Positions 1 through 6,691 are shown, numbered from the stretch's first letter. The stretch: DNA of 10,425 nt from an uncultured Saprospiraceae bacterium (GCA_937930625.1 CALHBW010000076.1:1-10425); one strand, 5' to 3'. The notes: a model not told the origin generated them from the letters alone. Made by a program: numbers and translations.

Positions 1-260
1 CCGCTTTTGTACAATCGGAAATTATCCGAACCGGAAAAACAATAAAAGATTTCCAAACCACCGTTTACAAAGTCATTCCAATTATTATTATAGTTGCTGC
101 ATTATTATTTATTTTTATTGACAAACCTGTTTGGCGAGCCATCAGCATAAGCACCATTGCGATGATGATAGTTATTATGATGATAGATACTAATTCCTAT
201 ACCAGATATGTAGATTATCACGAACAATTGGTATTGGTAGAAAAACAAGAAAGAAATTAA
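1..260 (+). CDS. C-terminal fragment of a small membrane protein (5' end outside window)
   Basis: An open frame enters from the left edge (first full codon at position 3) and ends at TAA 258-260, giving 85 visible residues. Two strongly hydrophobic stretches are visible, about residues 24-39 (VIPIIIIVAALLFIFI) and 46-61 (AISISTIAMMIVIMMI), joined by a short polar turn containing DKPVWR. They are followed by a charged tail of about 24 residues ending KQERN. This pattern indicates an inner-membrane protein with at least two closely spaced helices at its C-terminus. I do not recognise the family and assign no function. The frame is supported by its unbroken length to the edge, by the membrane-protein composition, and by the terminator-like hairpin that starts 13 bp after the stop. 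Confidence 0.65.
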   Translation, partial: AFVQSEIIRTGKTIKDFQTTVYKVIPIIIIVAALLFIFIDKPVWRAISISTIAMMIVIMMIDTNSYTRYVDYHEQLVLVEKQERN

Positions 261-272
261 AAAAGCACGAAG

Positions 273-306
273 TGGAGAATGAGGCACATCTTATTCTCCA
301 TTTTTT
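273..306. terminator. Probable rho-independent terminator shared by two convergent genes
   Basis: TGGAGAAT (273-280) and ATTCTCCA (293-300) are perfect 8-bp arms. A G·T and an A-T pair extend the stem to 10 bp, leaving an 8-nt loop. Six T residues follow directly on the + strand (301-306), fitting intrinsic termination of the upstream membrane-protein gene. On the - strand the stem overlaps the last codons of the flavin monooxygenase gene and is followed, after GCACGAAGT-type sequence, by a T-run (complement of 259-264). It could therefore stop both transcripts. Confidence 0.6.
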
Positions 307-1415
307 ATATCCTCCACAATAGTTGCCGAATCATTAAAAATCGTCCCCAATGCACCACCTAATTTATAATTATCAAAACCATTGAAATAAATCCCTTTAT
401 GAAATCCTGTCCCGGTAGGCGGACAAGGCAATCCATAATCATCCAAGACTTCTGTTCCTCTTTCCAAAAAGTCCTCTATTTTTGCCCGATAGCCGGTTGC
501 CATGACGATGTGGTCGATGGCTTGTTCCGTTCCGTCTTTGAAGTGTACTTTGTGTGCTGAAAAATGTTGGATGCCTCCTTTAATTTTTATTTTACCTTCT
601 TTAATCGCCTTCATAGTGCCGATGTCGATGACGGGTGTTTTGCCTGTATCTCGCAAGTGAATGACGGGCGGAACGGGAATGGGGTCGAGTCCGTATTTTC
701 GGATATTTCCAAAATATATTTTGCGAATGGTATTCCCCAATTTATCGCCCAATCCAAAGGGGATTTTCGCTAAGGTCAGCGCAGTCAATTGCACAGGTCG
801 TCCATTCAAATCACGCGGCACCAAACTAATCGGACCTCTCACCGAAAGGTAGGTTTCAGCACCGTTTTCGCACAAATCCAATGCGATTTCAGCCCCGGAA
901 TTTCCCATACCTATCACCAAAACTTTTTTGCCTTTATGCGGTAAGGCATTTTTATAAAAACGACTGTGTTCTATGGTTCCCTTGAAATTTTCTTGTCCTT
1001 CAAAAGTCGGGAAATTGAGGACTCGATTCATGCCCGTAGCAATGATGACATGTTTAGCGGTATAGTTTTTATCTTGTGTTTTAACTGTCCAAGTACCGTC
1101 TTCATTTTTAGAAATGAACTCAACCGTTTGATTAAACCGAGGCTGAATTTCAAAGTGCTTGGCATAATCCTGCATATATTCAAGCACCTGTGCACGAGTT
1201 ACGTACAGTGGATAATGGTCAGGGAAATCCAAATGAGGTAGATTGGATAATTGCTTTACAGTATGCAGACACAATCGGTCATAATGTTGGTGCCAAGAAG
1301 ATGCAATGACATCGGATTGCTCTATGACTTCAAAGGGAATACCTTGTTTTCGCATTCTTCCTGCCACCGCTAATCCGGCTGGTCCTGCACCGATGATTAA
1401 ATTTGATACTTGCAT
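291..1415 (-). CDS. Flavin-containing monooxygenase, YUCCA/CzcO-like NAD(P)/FAD flavoprotein
   Basis: A 374-residue cytoplasmic flavoprotein with both dinucleotide-binding motifs of the FMO superfamily. GAGPAG at residues 9-14 is the FAD site and GMGNSG at 169-174 the NADPH site. The FMO identifying motif FxGxxxHSxxYK appears as FKGTIEHSRFYK at 144-155, and the ATG motifs end the two Rossmann-type halves (ATGM near 126, ATGY at 306-309). Class B flavin monooxygenases use NADPH and O2 to oxygenate a nitrogen, sulfur or carbon centre. The small size and lack of a long C-terminal extension resemble plant YUCCA and bacterial CzcO-type proteins more than Baeyer-Villiger enzymes. The substrate cannot be read from the sequence. 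The start gives a normal N-terminus (MQVSNLIIGAG), placing the FAD motif at the expected distance. The gene is divergent from the aldo/keto reductase. Confidence 0.88.
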   Translation of the reverse strand: MQVSNLIIGAGPAGLAVAGRMRKQGIPFEVIEQSDVIASSWHQHYDRLCLHTVKQLSNLPHLDFPDHYPLYVTRAQVLEYMQDYAKHFEIQPRFNQTVEFISKNEDGTWTVKTQDKNYTAKHVIIATGMNRVLNFPTFEGQENFKGTIEHSRFYKNALPHKGKKVLVIGMGNSGAEIALDLCENGAETYLSVRGPISLVPRDLNGRPVQLTALTLAKIPFGLGDKLGNTIRKIYFGNIRKYGLDPIPVPPVIHLRDTGKTPVIDIGTMKAIKEGKIKIKGGIQHFSAHKVHFKDGTEQAIDHIVMATGYRAKIEDFLERGTEVLDDYGLPCPPTGTGFHKGIYFNGFDNYKLGGALGTIFNDSATIVEDIKNGE

Positions 1416-1422
1416 GATTATT

Positions 1423-1452
1423 TTTGATTATGCTGTGAATGGTGTAAATTTC
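1423..1452 (+). promoter_or_regulatory. Candidate Bacteroidota-type promoter for the aldo/keto reductase gene
   Basis: TTTG at 1423-1426 is followed, after 18 nt, by TAAATTTC at 1445-1452, a 7/8 match to the Bacteroidota -7 box TAnnTTTG. Transcription would start near 1459, leaving a leader of about 27 nt to the ATG at 1486 or 45 nt to the ATG at 1504. This is pattern matching only. Confidence 0.4.
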
Positions 1453-1471
1453 GGAAAATATCAATACTTCA

Positions 1472-1503
1472 CAACTTTATAGGGCATGAAAAACATACAC
1501 AAA
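1472..1503 (-). promoter_or_regulatory. Candidate Bacteroidota-type promoter for the flavin monooxygenase gene
   Basis: Read on the - strand, TTTG (complement of 1500-1503) is followed after 20 nt by TAAAGTTG (complement of 1472-1479), a 7/8 match to TAnnTTTG. The start would fall near 1465, giving a leader of about 50 nt. The upstream box overlaps the first codons of the neighbouring gene if that gene starts at 1486, which mildly favours the 1504 start. The two divergent promoters would lie within about 80 bp. Confidence 0.35.
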
Positions 1504-2490
1504 ATGAATTACAGAATACTCGGTAAGACCGGATTAAAGATTTCAGAACTAAGTCTCGGCACTTGGCAAGTCGGCGGAAAATGGGGCAGTGGATTTGACG
1601 ATAAAAATGCAGCAACCATCATCAACGAAGCTATAGATAAAGGCATCAACTTTATCGACACCGCCGACGTATATGAAAACCGACAAAGTGAACGCACTGT
1701 CGGCAAAATCATTCGCGCACGAAAAGAGGAGGTCTATATCGCCACCAAATGTGGTCGATTTATCAATCCACACACCAATGAAAACTATCAACCAAAAGCC
1801 CTCCGTGAGTACGTCGAACAAAGCCTCAAAAACACAGGTTTGGAGCGTATAGATTTGATTCAATTGCATTGTCCGCCTACGGAAGTGTATTACCGACAAG
1901 AGATTTTTGAAGAATTTGAAAAACTGAAACAGGAAGGGAAAATAGCGCATTTGGGGGTAAGCGTAGAAAAGGTAGAGGAAGCACTAAAAGCCATAGAATA
2001 TCCCAATGTCTGCACCGTTCAAATCATTTTTAATATGTTCCGGCACCGACCTGCGGAATTATTTTTCCAAGAAGCCAAAAGGCGAAATATCGGCATCATC
2101 GCAAGAGTACCGCTCGCAAGTGGTTTGTTATCAGGAAAATACGACACAACAACCACATTCGACAGTGGCGACCACCGACATTTCAACCGCAAAGGAGAAG
2201 CCTTTGACCAAGGAGAAACCTTCTCCGGCATAGACTATAATCTCGGACTCGAAGCCGTCGAAAAATTAAAATCCATATTCCCCAAAAATATCGCATTAGC
2301 CAATATCGCCTTGAAATGGATATTGATGTTTGAAGAAGTGAGTTGCGTGATTCCCGGTATTTCCAAGCCCGACCACCTTCATGCTAATTTGGAAACTTTG
2401 AACATTCAACATCTTTCTAATCAGGAAATGGAAGCAGTGGAAGAGGTGTACGATGAGTTCATTCGTGCCTCTGTGCATCATCGGTGGTAG
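1486..2490 (+). CDS. Aldo/keto reductase
   Basis: A 334-residue NAD(P)H-dependent oxidoreductase of the aldo/keto reductase TIM-barrel family. The catalytic tetrad is visible: D58 and Y63 in FIDTADVYE, K88 in IATKCG and H128 in LIQLHCPP. The N-terminal signature YRxLGKTGLKISELSLGTWQ is at 9-28. The late cofactor-binding region, with ALKWIL and VIPGISKPDHLHANLE, is at about 275-303. Length is normal for the general oxidoreductase branch (about 310-340 residues), and the substrate is not predictable. Two starts are possible. ATG 1486 gives MKNIHKMNYR; ATG 1504 gives MNYRILGKTG, which is how most relatives begin and which has an A-rich stretch just before it. The longer form is listed, but 1504 is at least as likely. 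The gene is followed after 10 bp by a long palindrome. Confidence 0.9.
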   Translation: MKNIHKMNYRILGKTGLKISELSLGTWQVGGKWGSGFDDKNAATIINEAIDKGINFIDTADVYENRQSERTVGKIIRARKEEVYIATKCGRFINPHTNENYQPKALREYVEQSLKNTGLERIDLIQLHCPPTEVYYRQEIFEEFEKLKQEGKIAHLGVSVEKVEEALKAIEYPNVCTVQIIFNMFRHRPAELFFQEAKRRNIGIIARVPLASGLLSGKYDTTTTFDSGDHRHFNRKGEAFDQGETFSGIDYNLGLEAVEKLKSIFPKNIALANIALKWILMFEEVSCVIPGISKPDHLHANLETLNIQHLSNQEMEAVEEVYDEFIRASVHHRW

Positions 2491-2500
2491 GACGGCAGGG

Positions 2501-2536
2501 CGATGTAGAGAAAATTCATGAATTTTCTCTACATCG
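2501..2536. terminator. Perfect 36-bp palindrome, probable terminator after the aldo/keto reductase gene
   Basis: Arms 2501-2518 (CGATGTAGAGAAAATTCA) and 2519-2536 are exact reverse complements with no spacer. It begins 10 bp after the TAG stop at 2490. In RNA it would give a stem of about 16 bp closed by a 4-nt loop, and the + strand continues into TTTATATC, a weak T-rich tail. Perfect symmetry over 36 bp is more than an ordinary terminator needs, so a palindromic repeat used as a terminator is also possible. Confidence 0.55.
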
Positions 2537-2571
2537 TTTATATCAACCTTCTTCTGACCACTATTCTATCG

Positions 2572-2637
2572 AAAACTTCCTTTCATCACAAAAGCACAGG
2601 GTTTAAACCCTTTGCTTTTGTGATGAAAGGAAGTTTT
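2572..2637. terminator. 66-bp near-perfect palindrome, probable bidirectional terminator
   Basis: Two 33-bp arms (2572-2604 and 2605-2637) pair with a single mismatch (C2597 opposite T2612). The centre is GGGTTTAAACCC at 2599-2610. The right arm ends in a T-run (2634-2638) for + transcripts, and the left arm starts with AAAA, giving a T-run for - transcripts. It lies 4 bp from the stop codon of the GH3 gene, so it probably ends that transcript. It may also act as a second stop for the aldo/keto reductase gene. The A/T-centred core resembles the short palindromes upstream of the GH3 gene. Confidence 0.6.
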
Positions 2638-2641
2638 TCAA

Positions 2642-5068
2642 TCAAATCCCAACCTCCCCCACCAATCGAATATCCCGCGAAGAAGCCCCACATCCAATGA
2701 TATAATTCCCATTCTCTAATACCCAATCCGCCTTCTCCTCATCCCAATACTGCAAGTCCGACATCGGAATTTGAAGCTGTACATCCTCACTTGCACCCGG
2801 ATTTAAAAGTTTAGTTTTTGCAAAGCCTCTCAATTCTTGATTCGGACGGTCAATGCCCGAATCCGGCTTTGAAACATACAATTGCACGACTTCTTTACCT
2901 GCCGTATCACCTGTATTTTTAACTTTCAGTTTCACATTAATTTGGTCATTTTCCAATACCACTTTCATATCACTATATTCAAAATCAGTATAAGAAAGCC
3001 CATAACCAAACGGATAAGACACCGCCAAATTCGCTTTATCAAAATGCCGATAACCCACATAAATCCCTTCCTCATATTCCGTATAATCCTGATTTTTAAC
3101 CCAATTCGCTTCCGATTTTTCTTTTTTTCCAAACAACATCGTCCCTAAAATAGCTCCCGGATTCAGCTCATTCTCGCCACCTACGGGGAAATTCGCATCC
3201 GAAGCATGGTCTTTCAAATGAATGGGAAAAGTCATCGGCAATTTTCCGCTTGGATTCACTTTGCCGCTTAGGATGTCCGCTACCGAATTACCGCCTTCCT
3301 GTCCGCCCTGCCATGCCAGCAGAATCGCATCAGGACGCGCCTTCCACGAAGCCGTCTCAATCACACCGCCGACATTCAGCACCACTACGACCTTTTTTTC
3401 TTTTTCGTGAAATGCCTTGCAAATGCGCTCCATCATTTCCTGTTCTTGGTTGGATAATAGAAAATCATCTGCCTCTACCCTATCGCCGCCCTCACCCGAA
3501 TTTCTGCCAATCGTGAGGATGCCAATGTCTGCTTCGTTAGCAATTTCAGTCAATTTTTCAGCCGTCAAATTTATTTCAGGCGGTGCGTAAGGCGTAAAAA
3601 TCGCATTCATACCTTCCGGTTTTTCAAATGCTTCTTGGTTGGCTGCCTTGTGCGATTCAAAAGCATTCTTAGCCGTTTCATTGAGGGCAAATCCGGCATT
3701 TTTCAAGCCTTCTTCCAGTGAAATCGTGTATGCCTCATTCACATCACCCGAACCCGTACCGCCCGCGATAAAATCGTAAGAAGTCACGCCTAATAAAGCG
3801 ATATTCTTATTATTTTGAATGGGTAATGCATCTTCATTTTTCAATAAAATCACACCCTCTGCCGCCGACCTGCGGGTAATTTCAGCGTGTTTTTTGAGGT
3901 CGGGATTATTGCCGAATTTATAATTCTGCATCTTTCGGGATTGCATGATTAACCTCAAAATTCGCCTGACCGATATGTCGATAGTTGCCTCTGCCAATTC
4001 GCCGTCTTCGTATGCTTTTATCAGGGCTTTCCATTTCTTTTTATTGCCCGGTTCGAGCAAATCATTTCCAGCACTCACTTGGTCGGGCGCGTGTATTCCA
4101 CCAAACCAATCGGTCATCACCATCCCTTCAAATCCCCATTCATCTCGTAGAATATCCGTCAACAAATATTTATTTTGAGAAGCGTGTGTGCCGTTGACTT
4201 TGTTGTAAGAAGTCATCATCGCCCAGGGTTGCGACTTCTCCACGATAATCTCAAAGCCCTTCAAATAAATCTCGCGCATCGCCCTTTCCGAGACTCGCGC
4301 ATCGTTTCCGTCGCGTCCTGTTTCTTGGTTATTGGCGACAAAATGCTTGGGTGTCGCGCCTACGCCATTGGATTCAATACCGTTGACCATCGCCGCGCCG
4401 ATAGTTCCCGTCACCAAAGGGTCTTCGGAATAATATTCAAAATTTCTACCGCACAGCGGATGTCGATGAATATTCACGCCCGGTCCCAAAATCACATCCA
4501 AACCGTATTCGAGGGCTTCCTTGCCCATCGCCGCACCAACTTCTTCGACCAATGCCTCATTCCACGTAGAAGACAACATACTCGCAATCGGAAACGCCGT
4601 ACAATAATACGTCCTGTCCTCGCCCTCGCGTGTCGGCGCGATTCGCAGCCCTGCCGGTCCGTCCGACAAATACACCGTCGGAATGCCCAATCTCGGCGTA
4701 GGCACAATCGTACCGACTGCCCCCGGAATACCCTCACCTTCCTCGGTTGCCCCCACCGCCGAAGCCAAGCCCGCCCCTTTCAGCAAGTGAATTTTTTCTT
4801 CAATCGTCATTTGCGACAGCACATCTTCTACCCGTTCAGCGATAGGCTTGCGGTCATCTTCGTAGGTGTCCAATTTGCCATTATCGTTTCTATCCAAAAA
4901 GGTATATCCATCGGCAGTCATTTCCTTGAAATCAAAACGCTCCACATAATCTCCCTCAAAATTAAAGAAGTTGGACTGCATATGTCGCCAGGCTATGAAT
5001 CCCACGATTGCTGTTAATATGGTGATTATCAGTAGAGTGAATCCGGTTATTTTTAATATCTTTTTCAT
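2642..5068 (-). CDS. Membrane-anchored family GH3 glycoside hydrolase (beta-glucosidase type)
   Basis: 808 residues. A short basic start (MKKILK) and a hydrophobic helix at about 8-27, with no Cys lipobox or clear cleavage site, suggest an enzyme anchored facing the periplasm. Residues 59-71 form an EF-hand-like calcium loop (DRNDNGKLDTYED). The GH3 N-terminal barrel follows: SDGPAG 135-140, RNFEYYSEDP 208-217, KHFVANNQE 241-249, and nucleophile D320 in MVMTDWFGG. The GH3 C-terminal alpha/beta domain starts near 395 and holds SGEGGDR 524-530, where E526 matches the acid/base position of SGEGxDR-type enzymes. A C-terminal fibronectin III-like domain spans about 700-800. All expected catalytic residues are present. 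GH3 enzymes remove terminal glucose or related sugars from beta-glucans and oligosaccharides; the exact specificity is not readable. The gene stands alone, with a structured non-coding region upstream and a palindromic terminator downstream. Confidence 0.93.
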   Translation of the reverse strand: MKKILKITGFTLLIITILTAIVGFIAWRHMQSNFFNFEGDYVERFDFKEMTADGYTFLDRNDNGKLDTYEDDRKPIAERVEDVLSQMTIEEKIHLLKGAGLASAVGATEEGEGIPGAVGTIVPTPRLGIPTVYLSDGPAGLRIAPTREGEDRTYYCTAFPIASMLSSTWNEALVEEVGAAMGKEALEYGLDVILGPGVNIHRHPLCGRNFEYYSEDPLVTGTIGAAMVNGIESNGVGATPKHFVANNQETGRDGNDARVSERAMREIYLKGFEIIVEKSQPWAMMTSYNKVNGTHASQNKYLLTDILRDEWGFEGMVMTDWFGGIHAPDQVSAGNDLLEPGNKKKWKALIKAYEDGELAEATIDISVRRILRLIMQSRKMQNYKFGNNPDLKKHAEITRRSAAEGVILLKNEDALPIQNNKNIALLGVTSYDFIAGGTGSGDVNEAYTISLEEGLKNAGFALNETAKNAFESHKAANQEAFEKPEGMNAIFTPYAPPEINLTAEKLTEIANEADIGILTIGRNSGEGGDRVEADDFLLSNQEQEMMERICKAFHEKEKKVVVVLNVGGVIETASWKARPDAILLAWQGGQEGGNSVADILSGKVNPSGKLPMTFPIHLKDHASDANFPVGGENELNPGAILGTMLFGKKEKSEANWVKNQDYTEYEEGIYVGYRHFDKANLAVSYPFGYGLSYTDFEYSDMKVVLENDQINVKLKVKNTGDTAGKEVVQLYVSKPDSGIDRPNQELRGFAKTKLLNPGASEDVQLQIPMSDLQYWDEEKADWVLENGNYIIGCGASSRDIRLVGEVGI

Positions 5069-5084
5069 AGTGTTCGGTTTTGTA

Positions 5085-5104
5085 CTGACGGCTTTAGCCG
5101 TCAG
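5085..5104. repeat. Short palindrome just upstream of the GH3 start
   Basis: CTGACGGCT (5085-5093) and AGCCGTCAG (5096-5104) are perfect 9-bp arms around TT. In a GH3 transcript the hairpin would end about 16 nt before the ATG, close enough to affect ribosome access. It matches the pattern of the other small A/T-centred palindromes in this gap (5189-5204 and 5277-5290). Confidence 0.6.
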
Positions 5105-5119
5105 GTAGCTCGTATTGTG

Positions 5120-5325
5120 CGACGACTAAAAAGGCTGACCGCGAATACTGTAATGACTGCTTTACAGGCTGACCGAGAATACCGTACAGGCGATTTCAAT
5201 CGCCAAGTGCAGTGTAATTATTATTTGTAATAAATTGTAAGTAAATATTTTACAAATTAAATTTATTATTTACGTAGCGAATAAATTCGCTTGTACGAGT
5301 TCGCGGTCAGCTTGTAAAGTCGTCG
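5120..5325. repeat. Structured non-coding region with three copies of a ~22-30 bp module and nested hairpins
   Basis: Module copies A (5131-5152) and B (5165-5186) share GGCTGACCG and GAATAC in 19/22 positions. Copy C lies on the other strand at 5290-5319 and matches the B region (5160-5190) in about 26 of 31 positions. The outer arms 5120-5145 and 5300-5325 form an imperfect inverted repeat (22/26) containing CGACGACT and GCTGACCGCGAA. Between them are small perfect hairpins: CTGTAA/TTACAG (5148-5167), GGCGATT/AATCGCC (5189-5204) and GCGAAT/ATTCGC (5277-5290), plus an AT-rich inverted repeat (5228-5236 with 5260-5268). No credible coding frame is seen. C can pair with either A or B, so alternative folds exist. 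If the GH3 gene is transcribed from the box at 5350-5357, all of this lies in its leader. Confidence 0.6.
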
Positions 5326-5340
5326 GTACAGAATTATAAC

Positions 5341-5388
5341 ATTTCCTTACAAATATAATATGATTATTTATTGTAAATTTGGGTATTT
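5341..5388. promoter_or_regulatory. 48-bp repeated element, copy 1, with back-to-back promoter boxes
   Basis: Matches 8521-8568 in 43 of 48 positions, in the same orientation. It holds TAAATTTG (5374-5381) on the + strand and TATATTTG on the - strand (complement of 5350-5357), both perfect fits to TAnnTTTG, pointing away from each other with 16 bp between them. Among the five differences between the copies, the two that fall in the boxes hit only the unspecified nn positions. No convincing upstream TTTG was found for either box. Position between the divergent GH3 and RraA-like genes suits a divergent promoter. The implied leaders are long on both sides (about 275 and 525 nt) because palindromic sequence fills both. 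Confidence 0.5.
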
Positions 5389-5473
5389 GAATGGAATATG
5401 AAAGAGGGGTGATTCGTTTTTGTACCCATATCTCATTTTTAATTTTTCTTCAATAATGAGCAACATTAGGCTT

Positions 5474-5570
5474 GAACTTGGGCTAAAACTCGTCAGACAT
5501 TTTCAAAATCTACCGATGACCTTATATTTTCTACAAAGTTTAAATGTCAGACGAGTTTTAGCCCAAATTC
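5474..5570. repeat. Long hairpin 1 inside the MITE-like element
   Basis: Arms 5474-5502 and 5542-5570 (29 bp each) pair with two mismatches around a 39-nt loop. The core GGGCTAAAACTCGTC begins at 5480. The arms are far too long and exact to be chance. Confidence 0.7.
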
Positions 5571-5620
5571 GGAACAAATCTCCCATCCTAAATATAAATA
5601 TATTTTCATCAAGTTAATTT

Positions 5621-5779
5621 AGGCAACTCGCAACAAATAATTGGTCAAAACTACTTGTTCTTTTTCACTCACTCTGCGTTGCAAAAATGGTCATTTATCC
5701 CGATAAACTCACATTTTCGCGCCTTGATTGAGCAAAAAACAAATCGCATTTTTGACCAATTATTTATTTCGAGTTGCCT
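5621..5779. repeat. Long hairpin 2 inside the MITE-like element
   Basis: Arms 5621-5650 and 5750-5779 (30 bp each) pair in 28 of 30 positions, beginning AGGCAACTCG and containing AATTGGTCAAAA. The 99-nt interior has a weaker second stem (GCAAAAATG near 5680 with CATTTTCGC near 5712). It could be an independent palindromic repeat nested within the 435-bp element. Confidence 0.65.
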
Positions 5780-5839
5780 TAGAATTCGTAAAATATTTAT
5801 AATCAAGAATATTCGTGGGTACAAAAACGAATCACACCT

Positions 5840-5912
5840 GATGGATAGATGTGGAGCGAAATGAAGGAAACAGAAAAATTCATGGAGCTTTTAAGAATAA
5901 AAATCAAGAACT
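5840..5912 (+). other. Immediate leader of the RraA-like gene
   Basis: This is the 73-bp stretch between the MITE-like element and the ATG at 5913. It is A-rich near the start (AATAAAAATCAAGAACT), as is common before Bacteroidota starts, and lacks a Shine-Dalgarno sequence. No TAnnTTTG box was seen here. A short out-of-frame ORF beginning at 5849 overlaps the gene start but shows no recognisable protein. Confidence 0.4.
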
Positions 5913-6527
5913 ATGACCGAATACAAAAAATTCGCAGCACACTCCCCAACCGCCTATGCCGATGGATTGGATATCAACCAATTCATTGATAACGGGATTA
6001 AAAAATTGTGGAACGGCATCCCAAGAATTGCGGGACCTGCCTTTACCGTTCCTTTATCCGCAGGTGATAATTTGATGTTTCATGCGGCTATATACGAAGC
6101 TCCTCCCGGCTCAATAATCGTAGCCTGTGGTGCCGGAAATAAACATGCGGTGGCGGGTGGCAATGTCTGTGCAGTTGCTCAAAAAAGAGGTATCGCCGGA
6201 TTCGTCATTGATGGCGTAATTCGGGATATTGAGGAAATAAGAGATAACAAATTCCCGGTTTTTGCTCGCGGATTATCGGCAAAACCCGGCAGCAAGAACA
6301 AAAAAATACAATTGAACGTCCCCATACAATGCGGGGGTGTATGGGTCTATCCCGGCGATATTATCATTGCAGATGAAGAAGGAATTGCTGTAGTCCCACT
6401 TGCACAAAAAGATACCGTACTCGAAAAAGCCCACGCCCGTACATTAAGAGAAGAAACGACAAGCCTCGAAGATTGGGAGAAAAATCACAGGGCGAAGATT
6501 CAGAAACTTTTGGGGGATAATTTGTAA
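5913..6527 (+). CDS. RraA-family protein (HMG aldolase / oxaloacetate decarboxylase-like fold)
   Basis: A 204-residue cytoplasmic protein of the RraA / 4-hydroxy-4-methyl-2-oxoglutarate aldolase superfamily, often mislabelled as a menaquinone methyltransferase. Visible hallmarks are AGDNLMFHAAI (50-60), GGNVCAVAQKRGIAGFVIDGVIRD (82-105) and VYPGDIIIADEEGIAVVP (145-162). R104 and D105 match the Arg-Asp pair that, in characterised aldolases of this family, binds substrate and the divalent metal. Their presence favours an aldolase or decarboxylase acting on a short 2-oxo acid rather than a pure RraA regulator of RNase E, which is in any case an E. coli-type role. It is longer than RraA (about 160 residues) and closer to the aldolases. 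No pathway genes flank it. The only reasonable start is ATG 5913. Confidence 0.85.
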   Translation: MTEYKKFAAHSPTAYADGLDINQFIDNGIKKLWNGIPRIAGPAFTVPLSAGDNLMFHAAIYEAPPGSIIVACGAGNKHAVAGGNVCAVAQKRGIAGFVIDGVIRDIEEIRDNKFPVFARGLSAKPGSKNKKIQLNVPIQCGGVWVYPGDIIIADEEGIAVVPLAQKDTVLEKAHARTLREETTSLEDWEKNHRAKIQKLLGDNL

Positions 6528-6530
6528 GTC

Positions 6531-6691
6531 AAAATGTAAAATATCAAATGTAAAATGTAAAAGGGCTTGTAGTACGCGAGCTATTTATTTGTTATTTTTA
6601 AAAATTTTAAAATCAATTAATTAAGACAAAAAAATGCGTACACCCGCGCGTCCCACCACTTTTACATTTTACATTTATTATTTTACATTTT
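6531..6691. repeat. 161-bp inverted repeat built from TGTAAAA units, between convergent genes
   Basis: Arms 6531-6563 and 6659-6691 (33 bp each) pair in 31 of 33 positions around a 95-nt centre. Each arm contains three TGTAAAA units (left arm at 6535, 6549 and 6556). The centre adds GTACGC (6572-6577) with GCGTAC (6636-6641), then AT-rich sequence. It begins 3 bp after the RraA-like stop and ends 14 bp before the stop of the secreted-protein gene. It probably serves as a bidirectional terminator, and its size and symmetry also fit a MITE-like element. Confidence 0.6.

Larger units (their letters stand above)
5405..5839. mobile_element. 435-bp MITE-like element with 24-bp terminal inverted repeats
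   Basis: The ends 5405-5428 and 5816-5839 are inverted repeats matching in 23 of 24 positions, including a perfect 20-bp block (5409-5428 with 5816-5835). Inside are two further long hairpins, described separately. The frames inside are short and antisense-like with no recognisable domain, so the element would be non-autonomous. No clear target-site duplication was found at the flanks. It lies between the promoter-like repeat at 5341-5388 and the RraA-like gene, as expected if it was inserted into that leader. An old composite of several palindromic repeats is the main alternative. Confidence 0.5.

Noticed and set aside
291..2490. Flavin monooxygenase and aldo/keto reductase as one pathway
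   Set aside because: They are divergent neighbours with compatible redox roles, but nothing in either sequence points to a shared substrate.
4175..5017. 280-codon open frame on the + strand opposite the GH3 gene
   Set aside because: It is antisense to the conserved GH3 catalytic region, its product is Arg/His-rich with no recognisable domain, and the GH3 frame has all expected motifs.
5120..5325. Possible CRISPR array
   Set aside because: There are only two direct copies plus one inverted, with unequal spacing and internal palindromes; this is not a repeat-spacer pattern.
5420..5864. Two short + strand frames (about 65 and 69 codons) in the MITE-like element
   Set aside because: Both are built from the arms of the long hairpins and have no domain or coding character.
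5849..5989. Small frame starting MWSEMKETEKF and overlapping the RraA-like gene start
   Set aside because: It is preceded immediately by a stop, is out of frame with the real gene, and its second half is simply the RraA-like gene in another frame.
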